From Stappia sediminis (GTDB lineage: Bacteria; Pseudomonadota; Alphaproteobacteria; Rhizobiales; Stappiaceae), in assembly GCF_009826895.1 (NCBI RefSeq), contig NZ_WUMV01000003.1, positions 496,001-560,000 on the forward strand: a stretch of 64,000 bases of DNA, written 5' to 3'. This document shows, in pieces, positions 53,571 through 63,444 of this stretch. A program made the position numbers and the translations under genes. How positions within the stretch are numbered: the stretch's first letter is position 1; every line of letters starts with the position of its first letter. The notes beneath the pieces are model-generated. The model ran no database searches, had not been told where the DNA came from, and saw only the letters and a list, made by a program, of their open reading frames with translations.

Positions 53571-54467
53571 TCAGGTCCGCGCCGATGAAACACGCGGCCC
53601 GGAATTTCCGAATAGCCGGTCCTTGAGGAATACGAGGATTGGCAGGACGGCGACGGCGAAGCCGGTAAAGGCCACCCACCAAGCCGGGCGGATCGAGTAG
53701 CTGAAATCGAGATTCGCGGCGAGCACGCGCTCGGCCGGGATGCCGGTCGCGATCGCATACCAGGCATATTCGAGGCCCGCCGTCGCAAGCCCGGCAAGGG
53801 CGGCTACAATCGTCAGCGTGATCGGCGAGGCGATATCGAATTTCAGGCGGTGCGCGATCCGATAGCCCATGAGCAGGACGAAGAAGCCGCTCATGAGCGT
53901 AGCTTCGGTGACATCGGATTTCGACTGCATGAAGAAATGAAGCCCGGCAAGAATGGCGATAACATAGGTGATCTTGTGCAGCCGGTTCCAGTTCGCGCCC
54001 ATCTTGCGGATCGCGCCGTCGGTCGAGGTCGCGCCCAGAACGGACATCATGAAAAGTGCCGCAAAGCCGATCGTGAGATAGATGCGCAGCACGATCTCGC
54101 TTGCGACCTTCTGCAGGTCCCAGGCTTCATCCGCCGCATAGAACGTAAGATGCGTAAGGGCATATCCGAGGGCGGCAAGGCCCAGCATCCGCCGCACCTG
54201 GATAAGCTTCGGCCAGCTTGCGATGCGTCTCAACGGTGTTACGAAAAGCGAAAGGAACAGAAAGCGGATCGCCCAGTCGCCCGTCTCGTGAATTGCCGCT
54301 TCGACAGGCTTCGAGCCGAGCGTTCCCGCGACGAGCCCATAGGCAAGCAGGAGGCCGGGAAGGAGAATGCCGGCGAATACGGCAAGCTTGAAAGGCGAAA
54401 ATCGTCCCCTAGCGTCAGTCCAGGGAATATAGGGTGTCAGGCTGTTTGTCGCTTGGGCGCTCGTCAT
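53571..54467 (-). CDS. msrQ: heme-binding subunit MsrQ of periplasmic Met-sulfoxide reductase
   Basis: 298 residues, six helices, ferric-reductase-like transmembrane domain. Conserved blocks are DWAIRFLFLSLFVTPLRRIA, GLAALGYALTHLTFYAADEA (His ligand) and NWNRLHKITYVIAILAGLHF (His ligands). MsrQ passes electrons to the periplasmic MsrP. msrP usually precedes msrQ in one operon, but it is absent here and not in the window. A palindromic site lies 24 bases before the start. About 30 residues of N-terminal extension precede the first helix. Confidence 0.92.
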   Translation of the reverse strand: MTSAQATNSLTPYIPWTDARGRFSPFKLAVFAGILLPGLLLAYGLVAGTLGSKPVEAAIHETGDWAIRFLFLSLFVTPLRRIASWPKLIQVRRMLGLAALGYALTHLTFYAADEAWDLQKVASEIVLRIYLTIGFAALFMMSVLGATSTDGAIRKMGANWNRLHKITYVIAILAGLHFFMQSKSDVTEATLMSGFFVLLMGYRIAHRLKFDIASPITLTIVAALAGLATAGLEYAWYAIATGIPAERVLAANLDFSYSIRPAWWVAFTGFAVAVLPILVFLKDRLFGNSGPRVSSART

Positions 54468-54490
54468 GAGGTTCCGTACCGTTCGATCAT

Positions 54491-54505
54491 GTATCTAACA
54501 GATAC
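54491..54505. promoter_or_regulatory. candidate operator upstream of msrQ
   Basis: GTATCT-AAC-AGATAC, 6-base perfect arms, 24 bases before the msrQ start. TetR-type operators of this style are common, but no matching regulator is in the vicinity. Confidence 0.4.
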
Positions 54506-54579
54506 GAACGAAGCTCAAGAATGTCTCGACACGCCCGATCAACCTGCCGTGAAAAAGGCGGAGCCTGCCGGGCGGAATG

Positions 54580-54607
54580 AACAAAGGCCGGGGAATGCCC
54601 CGGCCTT
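54580..54607 (-). terminator. intrinsic terminator of argC-leuD
   Basis: Perfect 10-bp stem AAGGCCGGGG (54584-54593) / CCCCGGCCTT (54598-54607), loop AATG; minus-strand TTTGTTC follows. It lies 33 bases past the leuD stop. Confidence 0.85.
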
Positions 54608-54639
54608 CGCATGATTGTTGCCGATGTTCGCGATCGGCC

Positions 54640-55245
54640 TCAGACCCAGGGGCGCGCTTCGCCCAGCTTGTCTTCGAAGGTGGCGATCGACGGCGCCTTT
54701 TCCATCGTCAGGCCGATGTCGTCGAGCCCGTTCAGCAGGCAGTGCTTGCGGTGCGGGTCGATGTCGAAGGTGACGACCCCGCCGTCCGGCCCGCGAATCT
54801 CCTGGGCTTCCAGGTCGACGGTGAGCGTCGCGTTCGCGCCGCGCCGCGCGTCGTCCATCAGCTTGTCGAGCTCTTCCTGGGAAACGACGATCGGCAGGAT
54901 GCCGTTCTTGAAGCAGTTGTTGTAGAAGATGTCGGCGAAGGACGTGGAAATCACGCAGCGGATGCCGAAGTCGAGCAGCGCCCAGGGGGCATGCTCGCGG
55001 CTCGACCCGCAGCCGAAATTGTCGCCCGCGACGATGATCTGCGCATTGCGGTAGGCCGGCTGGTTCAGCACGAAATCGGTGTTTTCCGAGCCATCCTCAT
55101 GCGTGCGCATTTCGTGGAACAGTGCGGTGCCGAGGCCGGTACGCTTGATCGTCTTCAGGAACTGCTTGGGGATGATCATGTCGGTATCGACATTGACGAT
55201 CGGCATCGGGGCCGCGACCCCGGTGAGCGTGGTGAATTTTTCCAC
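54640..55245 (-). CDS. leuD: 3-isopropylmalate dehydratase small subunit
   Basis: Isomerises 2- to 3-isopropylmalate in leucine synthesis together with LeuC (not in the window). 201 residues. Blocks [40 protein letters not shown] and the aconitase-like swivel fold. A GTG start preceded by AAGGAG. 31 bases after argC on the same strand; the pairing with argC is not a classical leucine operon but may be cotranscribed. Confidence 0.95.
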   Translation of the reverse strand: MEKFTTLTGVAAPMPIVNVDTDMIIPKQFLKTIKRTGLGTALFHEMRTHEDGSENTDFVLNQPAYRNAQIIVAGDNFGCGSSREHAPWALLDFGIRCVISTSFADIFYNNCFKNGILPIVVSQEELDKLMDDARRGANATLTVDLEAQEIRGPDGGVVTFDIDPHRKHCLLNGLDDIGLTMEKAPSIATFEDKLGEARPWV

Positions 55246-55276
55246 GGACAGTTCTCCTTGGGTTTTCAGCGCATCC

Positions 55277-56227
55277 TCAGGCGGCGAGGCTCGTTGAGCC
55301 GTCGATGCCGAGCATCAGGTTCAGGTTCTGGACGGCGGCACCCGAAGCGCCCTTGCCCAGATTGTCGTAAACGGCGACCAGCAGCGCCTGGGCACGCTTC
55401 TCGTTGGCGAAGACGTGAAGGCGCATATGGTTCGTGCCGTTGAAGGTTTGCGGATCGAGACCGGGCAGCTTTTCCACCGCCTCGAATGGGGCGACATCCA
55501 CGAAGCTGCCGGGGATGCCTGCATAGTGATCGGCAACGGCCGCGTGCAGTTCGGCACCCGTCGGCACCTTCGCCAGCGTCTCGAGCTGCAGCGGCACGAA
55601 GGTCACCATGCCTTGCGCATAGTCGCCGACCGCCGGCTGGAAAAGCGGCGTCTTCTCAAGCTTCGAGTAAAGCCGCATCTCCGGCAGGTGCTTGTGATTG
55701 AGGCCGAGCGCATAGGGCATGAAAGGCGCATTCCCGCCTTCGCCCTTTTCGTAGGCCTCGATCATCGAGCGTCCGCCGCCGGAATAACCGGAAATCGCGT
55801 TGACCGTGATCGGCAGGTCTTCGGGCACGATGCCGGCGTTTATCAGCGGGCGCAGGAAGGCGATCACCCCTTGCGGATAGCAGCCCGGGTTCGCCACGCG
55901 CTTCGAGGTGGCGATCTTCGCGCCATGATCCCGGTCCATCTCGGCAAAGCCGTAGTCCCAGCCCTCTGCGACGCGATGGGCCGTCGAGGCGTCGATCACC
56001 TTCGTCGTGTCGTTTTCGATCAGCGAGACGCTCTCGCGCGCGGCGTCGTCCGGCAGGCAGAGGATCGCGACATCCGCCGCGTTCAAAAGCGCCCTGCGCG
56101 TTTCGACGTCCTTGCGCTTGTCGGCGGGAATCGAGACGAGTTCGATGTCGCGGCGACGGGAAAGGCGCTCACGGATCTGCAATCCCGTGGTACCGGCTTC
56201 ACCGTCTATGAAAATCTTCGCGACCAT
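55277..56227 (-). CDS. argC: N-acetyl-gamma-glutamyl-phosphate reductase (type 2)
   Basis: NADPH-dependent reduction of N-acetylglutamyl phosphate in arginine biosynthesis. 316 residues, the shorter ArgC type. The Rossmann motif begins [18 protein letters not shown]; the catalytic Cys is in [37 protein letters not shown] and NHKHLPEM are type-2 markers. It is upstream of leuD in a probable operon that ends at 54607. Confidence 0.94.
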   Translation of the reverse strand: MVAKIFIDGEAGTTGLQIRERLSRRRDIELVSIPADKRKDVETRRALLNAADVAILCLPDDAARESVSLIENDTTKVIDASTAHRVAEGWDYGFAEMDRDHGAKIATSKRVANPGCYPQGVIAFLRPLINAGIVPEDLPITVNAISGYSGGGRSMIEAYEKGEGGNAPFMPYALGLNHKHLPEMRLYSKLEKTPLFQPAVGDYAQGMVTFVPLQLETLAKVPTGAELHAAVADHYAGIPGSFVDVAPFEAVEKLPGLDPQTFNGTNHMRLHVFANEKRAQALLVAVYDNLGKGASGAAVQNLNLMLGIDGSTSLAA

Positions 56228-56352
56228 TGCTCCCGTCTCCGAACTGAGGGGTTTTTCGCCCGCTGCATCGGTTTCACCAACGCACGGGCGAGCGTTCGCG
56301 CGGCCAATTTGCCCGCAGCGGCGCTTCTTCTACACCAAACCGCGGTGCCTTG

Positions 56353-56925
56353 TCATCGTGCCATGCCGTGATATTCGTCGTTCGGCCTCATATCGACCGC
56401 CGACGCCACGCGATTCGACATGTTGAAGAAGGCGGCCACGGATGCGATGTCCCAGATGTCGCGGTCGGTAAAACCGGCCTTGCGCAAGGCTTCGCGGTCC
56501 GCCTCCAGCATCGTCTCCGGTTCCTTCGTCAGCTTCACCGAAAAGTCGAGCATGGCGCGGTGGCGGGGCGTCAAATCCGCGACACGATAGTTCATCACCA
56601 TGAGTTCGCCGAGCTTTGCGTCTTGCGAAAGCTGGCGAACGGCCGCCCCATGCGCGGTCAGGCAATAATAGCAATGGTTTACCGAGGACACGGCGACGGC
56701 GATCATCTCGCGCTCGAGCTTGGAAAGCCCGCTGTCGCCGAGCATCAACTCGTTATACATCTCCGTGAAGGCACGCAGCTTCTTGTCGTCGAAAGCGTAA
56801 GCCTTGAGCACATTTGGCACGAGGCCGAGCTTCTCCTCGCATTTCGCGAAGTAGGCAGCGGTCTGCGGGCTTTGCGGCGATCCATCGCCGAGATCAAGCG
56901 CGGTGATGCGTTCATTTTCCGTCAT
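56353..56925 (-). CDS. AhpD-like / peroxidase-related carboxymuconolactone decarboxylase-fold protein
   Basis: 190 residues, all-helical. The redox motif CYYC with the distal His is in SSVNHCYYCLTAHGAAVRQL (about 83-102), which suggests an alkylhydroperoxidase activity. C-terminal FNMSNRVASAVDMRPNDEYH is typical of the peroxidase-related subgroup. Substrate and reductant unknown. Monocistronic, 57 bases before the RIME-like copy B. Confidence 0.88.
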   Translation of the reverse strand: MTENERITALDLGDGSPQSPQTAAYFAKCEEKLGLVPNVLKAYAFDDKKLRAFTEMYNELMLGDSGLSKLEREMIAVAVSSVNHCYYCLTAHGAAVRQLSQDAKLGELMVMNYRVADLTPRHRAMLDFSVKLTKEPETMLEADREALRKAGFTDRDIWDIASVAAFFNMSNRVASAVDMRPNDEYHGMAR

Positions 56926-56982
56926 GATGCGATCCTTATGCGGATTAAATCATTTCCGTCATTGCCGTTTCCGCTCGTCAGG

Positions 56983-57146
56983 CTAGTGTGGTGAATTTGA
57001 AATACGCCTCAGTTCAGAAGCTGCCTCCGGAGCGTATTTCAAATTCGAAAACCACACTAGAAGCTTAAATATCCTGGTCACCCTTTTGAATCTGAAGTTC
57101 GTTCAGAGCATGCCGGACAGTGAGACGAACTTCAGATTCGGGTGAC
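56983..57146 (+). repeat. RIME-like double-hairpin repeat, copy B
   Basis: Hairpin 1: CTAGTGTGGTGAATTTGAAA with TACG, paired with CGTATTTCAAATTCGAAAAC then CACACTAG. Hairpin 2: GTCACCC-TTTTGAATCTGAAG then TTCGT paired with ACGAACTTCAGATTCGGGTG then AC. Nearly identical to copy A. It occupies the 330-base region before the glutamate dehydrogenase start; the following 109 bases contain no other element recognised. Confidence 0.93.
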
Positions 57147-57255
57147 TAGCATGGCGCTGAGACGGCGTGGAGAGTATGAAACGAACGGGCCGGGCGAACA
57201 GCCGTCCGTTAGCCGCAGCCGAACGACAATCGACAAACATAAGTCGGGGGGAGAC

Positions 57256-60200
57256 ATGCCCGAAGCCAAGGACAACGCGAAAAACCGTCTGATCGAGGCC
57301 GTGGTCGGTGCTCTTGAGCCCGAACTTGCCCCCTTCGCCAAGGCGCTTTTCGAGCGTGGGGCCGCCGAGGATCTCGTCACCTATACCAAGGACGAGCTTG
57401 CCGCCTTCGCCCGCGAGGCGTGGAAGGACATGGCGAACCACCCTGTCGGTACGCACCGTGTGAACGTCTATAACCCCGCCTTCCGGGCCGACGGGGTGCG
57501 CGCGGGCGATGTCACCGTTGTCGAGGTCGTTAACGACAACATGCCGTTCCTGGTCGATTCCGTCATGGCGGAGTTGCAGGACAGCGGGCTGGAAGTGCGC
57601 CTCGTGCTGCATCCGATCCTGATGGTCGAGCGCGACGGGGACGGCAAGCTGCTCGCCTGCCACGGCAAGTTTACGGGCGCGGAAAAGAAGGACGTCCGCA
57701 AGGAAAGCCTCATCCATATCCACGTTGCGCGCATCGATGCGGAAATGGAGCGAAGCGGCCTGATGGAGCGGATGGACGGCGTGATGAACGACGTCCGCCG
57801 CGCGGTGACGGACTGGACGGACATGCGCGGCCGCCTGCAGCGGGCGATCTCGACCTACAAGGAAAGCCCGCCGCCTTTCGCCGCCGACGATCTGGCCGAG
57901 GCCGTGCAGTTTCTGGAGTGGATGGAGGCCGACAACTTCATCCTGCTCGGCATGCGCGAATACCACTTCGAAGGGGGTGCGCAGCGCGGAGAGCTTTCGC
58001 ACAAGGAAGGCACCGGCCTCGGCCTTTTGAAGGACCCGAATGTGAGGGTCTTGCGGCGCGGGTCCGAATTCGTGGTGATCACGCCGGAAATCCGCGAATT
58101 CCTGATGAAGCCGGAGCCTCTAATCATCGCCAAGGCCAATGTGAAGAGCCGGGTGCACCGGCGCGTTCACATGGATTATGTCGGCGTGAAGCTTTTCGAC
58201 GATAGCGGCGAGCTTTGCGGGGAACTCAGGATCGTCGGCCTCTTCACGGCGACCGCTTATACGCTTTCCACGCGCTCGATCCCCTATCTCAGGCGCAAGG
58301 TCGACAGCGTCTTCTCGCGCGCCGGCTACGAGCCGGAAAGCCATTCCGGCCGTGCGCTCATGAACATCATGGAAGGTTATCCGCGCGATGAGCTGTTCCA
58401 GATCGATCCCGAGCTTTTCTACCAGTTCTCGATGGCGATCCTGCAGCTTGAGGAGCGTCCGCGCATTCGCGTGCTCGCCCGGCGCGACCGGTTCGACCGC
58501 TACGTTTCGATCCTCAGCTTCGTCCCGCGCGACCGTTATTCCACGGAAATGCGCCTGAAGATCGGCCACTACCTCGCCGATGTCTTCGACGGCCGCCTGT
58601 CCGCCTGGTATGTCACCTATCCCGAAGGCCCGCTTGCGCGCGTTCATTTCATCATCGGCCGCTATGAAGGCGAAACGCCGAACCCGAGCCAGGAGGAACT
58701 GGAGCAGGCGGTTTCGGAGATCGTGCGCACCTGGGCGGACGACCTGAAGGAGGTGCTGCGCACCGCCTATGGCGGCAACCGCGCCATAGAGGAAGCGCGC
58801 CGCTACGCCGATGCCTTTCAGGAAGGCTACAAGGAGATATTCTCCGCCGAAACCGCGATCCAGGACATTCGCGTCATCGAGAAGCTATCGAAGCGGCGCG
58901 ATACCTCGATCCGTTTCACCCGCAGGCTGGACGATGCGCCCAACCGGCTGACGCTCAAGGTCTTCCACCACGAAAAGCCGATCCCGCTTTCCGCCCGCGT
59001 TCCGATCCTGGAAAACATGGGCTTCCGCGTCATCAACGAGCGGACCTACCGGATAACGCCGGCGGACCGGCCGCTTGCCTATTTGCACGAGACGACGCTG
59101 GAACCGACCACGGGCGGCGATATCGCTCTCTCCGACGACGAGCGCGAGCGGCTGGAGGCGCTTTTCATCGCCATCTGGCAAAGCCGCGCGGAATCGGACG
59201 GCTACAATGCGCTTGTGCTGTCGGCCGGCCTTGCCTGGCGCGACATCGCCATGCTGCGCGCGCTCTCGCGCTATCTGCGTCAGGCCGGCATCCGCTTCTC
59301 CGAGGACTACATGTGGGGCACGCTGAACCGCTATGCGGACATAACGCGCCAGCTCGTCGAATTGTTCCACATCCGCTTCGATCCCGCGCATGAGGACGGG
59401 GACCGTTCGCTCGGTGCCGCGCGCCTTGAGCAGGAGTTGACGGCCGCCTTCGACCAGGTGGAAAGCCTTGACGACGACCGTATCCTTCGCCGCTTCCAGA
59501 ACGTCATCGACGCGATGTTGCGGACGAATTTCTATCAGCTCGACGTTCACGGGCAGCCGAAGCCGACTTTCGCCTTCAAGCTCGATCCGCGCCGGCTGGA
59601 GGAGCTGCCGGAACCAAGGCCGTTCCGCGAGATTTCCGTTTATTCGCCGCGGGTGGAAGGCGTTCACCTTCGCTTCGGCAAGGTCGCGCGCGGCGGCCTT
59701 CGCTGGTCGGACCGTCCGCAGGACTTCCGCACGGAAATACTGGGCCTTGTAAAGGCGCAGCAGGTGAAGAATGCCGTCATCGTGCCGGTCGGCGCGAAGG
59801 GCGGCTTCGTGCCCAAATGGCTTCCCGCCGGCGGCTCGCGCGAGGAGATTTTCGCCGAAGGCACGGAAGCCTACAAGATCTTCATCTCGTCGCTGCTCGA
59901 CGTGACCGACAATCTGGATGGCGATACGGTCTGGCCGCCAGAGCTTGTCGTGCGCCACGATGACGACGACCCCTATCTGGTGGTGGCCGCCGACAAGGGC
60001 ACGGCGACCTTCTCCGACACCGCGAACGAGATTTCGACCGACCGCAATTTCTGGCTTGGCGATGCCTTCGCCTCCGGCGGATCCGCAGGTTACGACCACA
60101 AGAAGATGGGCATTACCGCGCGCGGCGCCTGGGAGGCGGTGAAACGCCACTTCCGGGAAATGGACCGCGACATTCAGACGGAGCCCTTCACGGTCGCCGG

Positions 60201-62055
60201 CGTGGGCGACATGTCGGGCGACGTCTTCGGCAACGGCATGCTCTTGTCCAAGGCGATCAGGCTGGTCGCGGCCTTCGACCACCGCGACATCTTCTTCGAT
60301 CCGAATCCCGATCCCGAATCCTCCTGGAACGAGCGCAAGCGCGTGTTCGACCTCGGCCGCTCGTCGTGGAACGACTATAACGCCGCACTGATATCCGAAG
60401 GTGGCGGCGTCTTCTCGCGCGCGGCAAAGTCCATTCCCCTGTCGAAGCAGATTCAGGAACTTCTGGGCCTGGAAAAGACGAAGGCGACGCCGCAGGAGGT
60501 GATGAGCGCGATCCTGAAGATGAAGGTGGATCTCTTCTGGTTCGGCGGCATCGGCACCTACGTGCGCGCAAGCGAGGAGACGGACGCCGATGCGGGCGAC
60601 CGCGCCAACGATCCGATCCGCGTGACGGCCGCCGAACTCGGCGCCAAGGTTGTCGGCGAAGGCGCCAACCTCGGCATGACGCAGAAGGCGCGTATCGAGT
60701 TCAATCGCAACGGCGGGCACTGCAATTCCGACGCCATCGACAATTCGGCGGGCGTCAATTCCTCCGACATGGAGGTCAACATCAAGATCGCGCTGGGCAC
60801 CGCCGTCAGGTCCGGCAAGCTCGATATCTACGACCGGAACCGCCTGCTAGCGGACATGACGGATGACGTCGCTTCGCTGGTCCTGCGCAACAACTACCTG
60901 CAAACGCTTTCGCTTTCGCTCGCCGCGCGGCGCGGGCTTGAGGATTTCGGCTACCAGGCGCGCATGATGCAGCGGCTGGAGGCCGCCGGCCACCTGAACC
61001 GCGAGGTGGAAGAACTCCCGGACGACAATCAACTGCGCGGCATGGAAAAGGCGGGCCTTACGCTCACGCGCCCTGAAATCGCGGTGCTGCTTGCCTATGC
61101 CAAGATCCTGCTCTTCGACGATCTTCTGGCAAGCCCGGTTCCCGACGACAGCTACCTCGGCAAGGAGCTTTTCCGCTATTTCCCCGAGGCCATGCGCGAG
61201 GAATACGCCGAAGAGCTTTCCGGCCATCGCCTGCGCCGGGAAATCATCGCGACCATGCTCGCCAACTCCATGATCAACCGTGGCGGGCCGACCTATCTGA
61301 CGAGGATTTCCGACCAGACGGGAGCGGAAGCGCCGCAGATCGCGCAAGCCTTCGCCGCCGTTCGCGACGCCTTCGGCCTGACGGACCTGAACGGCGAGAT
61401 AGACGCGCTCGACAACAAGATCTCGGGCGCACTGCAGCTTGAGCTTTATTCCGCCGTGCAGAACCTCGTCCTCGGCCAGACGGTCTGGTTCCTGCGCAAT
61501 ATCTCCTTTGCCGAGGGCATCGAGGCGATTGTCAATCGCTTCCGGCCCGGCATCGTCGGCCTTGCGGCGAAATTCGCCGAAATAGCGCCCGTCGGCATGG
61601 TGGAGCGGCTGCAGGCGGAAGTCATGCGCCTGACCGATGGCGGCGTGCCGGGCGAACTGGCCGACCGGATCGCCCGCCTGCCGGGCGAGGCGGCCATACC
61701 CGATATCGTCCTCATTTCCGAGGAATCCGGCCGCGAGCTGGAGGATGTCGCGCGCACATATTTCGATGTGGCGGCGCATTTCCGCCTCGGCGCGATGGAC
61801 CAGCAGGCCCGCTCCATGGAGCTTCGCGATTATTACGACGGGCTTGCGCTCGACAGGGCTCGGGCGACGCTCGATATCGCGCAGCGCCGCCTGACCCTGG
61901 ATGCGCTGGAGGCGGATGGCCTTGAAAACTGGCTTGAAGCCAACGAGCTGCGGGTGAAGCGCACGTCCCGGGCTGCCGGAGAGATCATGGACGGCGAATT
62001 GACCGTCTCCAAGTTCTCCGTCGCGGCCAGCCTCTTTGCCGAGCTTGCGCGCTGA
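57256..62055 (+). CDS. NAD-specific glutamate dehydrogenase, large (GDH180 type)
   Basis: 1599 residues, the standard size of the ~180-kDa NAD-GDH of proteobacteria. Oxidative deamination of glutamate to 2-oxoglutarate and ammonia. N-terminal regulatory ACT-like segments (about 70-450) precede the catalytic core: KVARGGLRWSDRPQDFRTEI, VKNAVIVPVGAKGGFV and AGVGDMSGDVFGNGML, with GEGANLGMTQKARIEFNRNG as the nucleotide-binding part. The frame is open from 57142, but GGGGGAGA just before the ATG at 57256 selects it. An MFS gene overlaps by one base at the end. Probably feeds glutamate carbon into the TCA cycle. Confidence 0.96.
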   Translation: MPEAKDNAKNRLIEAVVGALEPELAPFAKALFERGAAEDLVTYTKDELAAFAREAWKDMANHPVGTHRVNVYNPAFRADGVRAGDVTVVEVVNDNMPFLVDSVMAELQDSGLEVRLVLHPILMVERDGDGKLLACHGKFTGAEKKDVRKESLIHIHVARIDAEMERSGLMERMDGVMNDVRRAVTDWTDMRGRLQRAISTYKESPPPFAADDLAEAVQFLEWMEADNFILLGMREYHFEGGAQRGELSHKEGTGLGLLKDPNVRVLRRGSEFVVITPEIREFLMKPEPLIIAKANVKSRVHRRVHMDYVGVKLFDDSGELCGELRIVGLFTATAYTLSTRSIPYLRRKVDSVFSRAGYEPESHSGRALMNIMEGYPRDELFQIDPELFYQFSMAILQLEERPRIRVLARRDRFDRYVSILSFVPRDRYSTEMRLKIGHYLADVFDGRLSAWYVTYPEGPLARVHFIIGRYEGETPNPSQEELEQAVSEIVRTWADDLKEVLRTAYGGNRAIEEARRYADAFQEGYKEIFSAETAIQDIRVIEKLSKRRDTSIRFTRRLDDAPNRLTLKVFHHEKPIPLSARVPILENMGFRVINERTYRITPADRPLAYLHETTLEPTTGGDIALSDDERERLEALFIAIWQSRAESDGYNALVLSAGLAWRDIAMLRALSRYLRQAGIRFSEDYMWGTLNRYADITRQLVELFHIRFDPAHEDGDRSLGAARLEQELTAAFDQVESLDDDRILRRFQNVIDAMLRTNFYQLDVHGQPKPTFAFKLDPRRLEELPEPRPFREISVYSPRVEGVHLRFGKVARGGLRWSDRPQDFRTEILGLVKAQQVKNAVIVPVGAKGGFVPKWLPAGGSREEIFAEGTEAYKIFISSLLDVTDNLDGDTVWPPELVVRHDDDDPYLVVAADKGTATFSDTANEISTDRNFWLGDAFASGGSAGYDHKKMGITARGAWEAVKRHFREMDRDIQTEPFTVAGVGDMSGDVFGNGMLLSKAIRLVAAFDHRDIFFDPNPDPESSWNERKRVFDLGRSSWNDYNAALISEGGGVFSRAAKSIPLSKQIQELLGLEKTKATPQEVMSAILKMKVDLFWFGGIGTYVRASEETDADAGDRANDPIRVTAAELGAKVVGEGANLGMTQKARIEFNRNGGHCNSDAIDNSAGVNSSDMEVNIKIALGTAVRSGKLDIYDRNRLLADMTDDVASLVLRNNYLQTLSLSLAARRGLEDFGYQARMMQRLEAAGHLNREVEELPDDNQLRGMEKAGLTLTRPEIAVLLAYAKILLFDDLLASPVPDDSYLGKELFRYFPEAMREEYAEELSGHRLRREIIATMLANSMINRGGPTYLTRISDQTGAEAPQIAQAFAAVRDAFGLTDLNGEIDALDNKISGALQLELYSAVQNLVLGQTVWFLRNISFAEGIEAIVNRFRPGIVGLAAKFAEIAPVGMVERLQAEVMRLTDGGVPGELADRIARLPGEAAIPDIVLISEESGRELEDVARTYFDVAAHFRLGAMDQQARSMELRDYYDGLALDRARATLDIAQRRLTLDALEADGLENWLEANELRVKRTSRAAGEIMDGELTVSKFSVAASLFAELAR

Positions 62056-63431
62056 TGAACATTGCCGGGGTGGATGCCGAGCCGATGGCCGGGCGCAAGG
62101 CCGTCGGCGGCTGGCTCCTGTTCGACTGGGCGACGCAGCCGGTCCACACGCTGGTGACGACCTTCGTCTTCGGTCCGTTCTTCGCCTCGGCAATCGCGTC
62201 GACACCGGCTGAAGGGCAGACGCTCTGGGGCTATGCCACGGCCGCCGCCGGGCTGTGCATCGCGCTTCTTGCGCCCGTCCTCGGTGCGATCGCGGATCGC
62301 ACGGGTGCGCGAAAGCCCTGGATCGCGGCCTTTTCGGTGCCGCTCGTCATCGGCTGCCTGATGCTCTGGTGGACGCTGCCCGGTTCGCCGTATGCGGTGG
62401 CGGTCGCGCTCATCGGCTTCGTGGTCGCAACGATCGGGGTGGAATTCGCCACCGTTTTCACGAATGCGATGATGCCGGATCTCGTCCCTAAAAGCCGGCT
62501 CGGGCGGCTCTCCGGGTCCGGCTGGGCGCTGGGCTATGCCGGCGGGCTCGTGTCGCTTGTCATCGCGCTCGGCTTCATGGCCGCGAACCCGGATACGGGC
62601 CGCACGCTTTTGGGGTTTGCGCCGATCCTGGGTCTCGATGCGGCAACGGGAGGGGGCGACCGCGCTTCCGGCCCGTTCTCGGCTATCTGGTATCTCGTCT
62701 TCGTCGCGCCGCTTTTCCTTTTCACGCCGGATGTGGCGAAGCGCTCGGCGCTTGCGCCTGCTGTGCGTGCCGGCCTTTCGGATCTGAAGGAAACGTTCCT
62801 GAAGGCGCGCTCCCACAGGCCGATGCTGATCTTCCTTGCCGCCAACATGATCTACAAGGACGGGCTTGTGGCGCTCTTCGCCTTCGGCGGCATTTACGCC
62901 GCCGGCGCGCTCGGCTGGACGACCATCGAGATCGGCACCTTCGGCATATTGCTCACGATCACCGGCACGATCGGTGCCGTCGTCGGCGGCAGGCTCGATG
63001 ACCTGCTCGGGCCGAAGGCGGTGATTTCGGGCGCGCTCCTGATCCTGATCTTCTGCGGGCTCGGCCTCGTTTCGGTCGACCGGGACACGGTGTTCTTCGT
63101 GGTGGATGTGGCACCGAATTCCGGCGGGCTGTTCGCCTCCGCTCCGGAAGTCGTCTTTCTGATCCTCGGTGGTTTTCTCGGTGCCGCGGCAGGTCCGCTC
63201 CAGGCGGCCTCGCGAACGCTTCTCGTGCATCTCGCCCCGCCGGGCGAAATGACCCGTCACTTCGGTCTCTTTGCGCTTTCGGGCAAGATCACGAGCTTCC
63301 TCGCGCCGTTTACGGTCAGCGTCGTGACAGGTGCGACAGGCAGCCAGGCGGCGGGGATATCCGTCATCCTCGCCTTCTTCACGCTAGGCCTCGTGCTGCT
63401 CGCGCGGGTGGACGACCCGCGCGAGCGATAA
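62055..63431 (+). CDS. MFS transporter, UMF1 family
   Basis: 458 residues, 12 predicted helices. The UMF1 pattern includes VGGWLLFDWATQPVHTLVTT near the N-terminus and an LGAIADRTGARKPWIA loop. EFATVFTNAMMPDLVPKSRL with GRLSGSGWALGYAGGL around residues 133-175 also fit. Family members transport unknown solutes, with amino acid or nutrient export suggested. Its start overlaps the glutamate dehydrogenase stop by one base (TGATG), so it is cotranslated and may share that function. Confidence 0.9.
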   Translation: MNIAGVDAEPMAGRKAVGGWLLFDWATQPVHTLVTTFVFGPFFASAIASTPAEGQTLWGYATAAAGLCIALLAPVLGAIADRTGARKPWIAAFSVPLVIGCLMLWWTLPGSPYAVAVALIGFVVATIGVEFATVFTNAMMPDLVPKSRLGRLSGSGWALGYAGGLVSLVIALGFMAANPDTGRTLLGFAPILGLDAATGGGDRASGPFSAIWYLVFVAPLFLFTPDVAKRSALAPAVRAGLSDLKETFLKARSHRPMLIFLAANMIYKDGLVALFAFGGIYAAGALGWTTIEIGTFGILLTITGTIGAVVGGRLDDLLGPKAVISGALLILIFCGLGLVSVDRDTVFFVVDVAPNSGGLFASAPEVVFLILGGFLGAAAGPLQAASRTLLVHLAPPGEMTRHFGLFALSGKITSFLAPFTVSVVTGATGSQAAGISVILAFFTLGLVLLARVDDPRER

Positions 63432-63444
63432 TCCCTCCGCTGGT

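Noticed and set aside
58885-60720. 611-residue minus-strand open frame antisense to the glutamate dehydrogenase gene
   Set aside because: Shadow frame with compositional bias; the sense strand encodes conserved motifs throughout.
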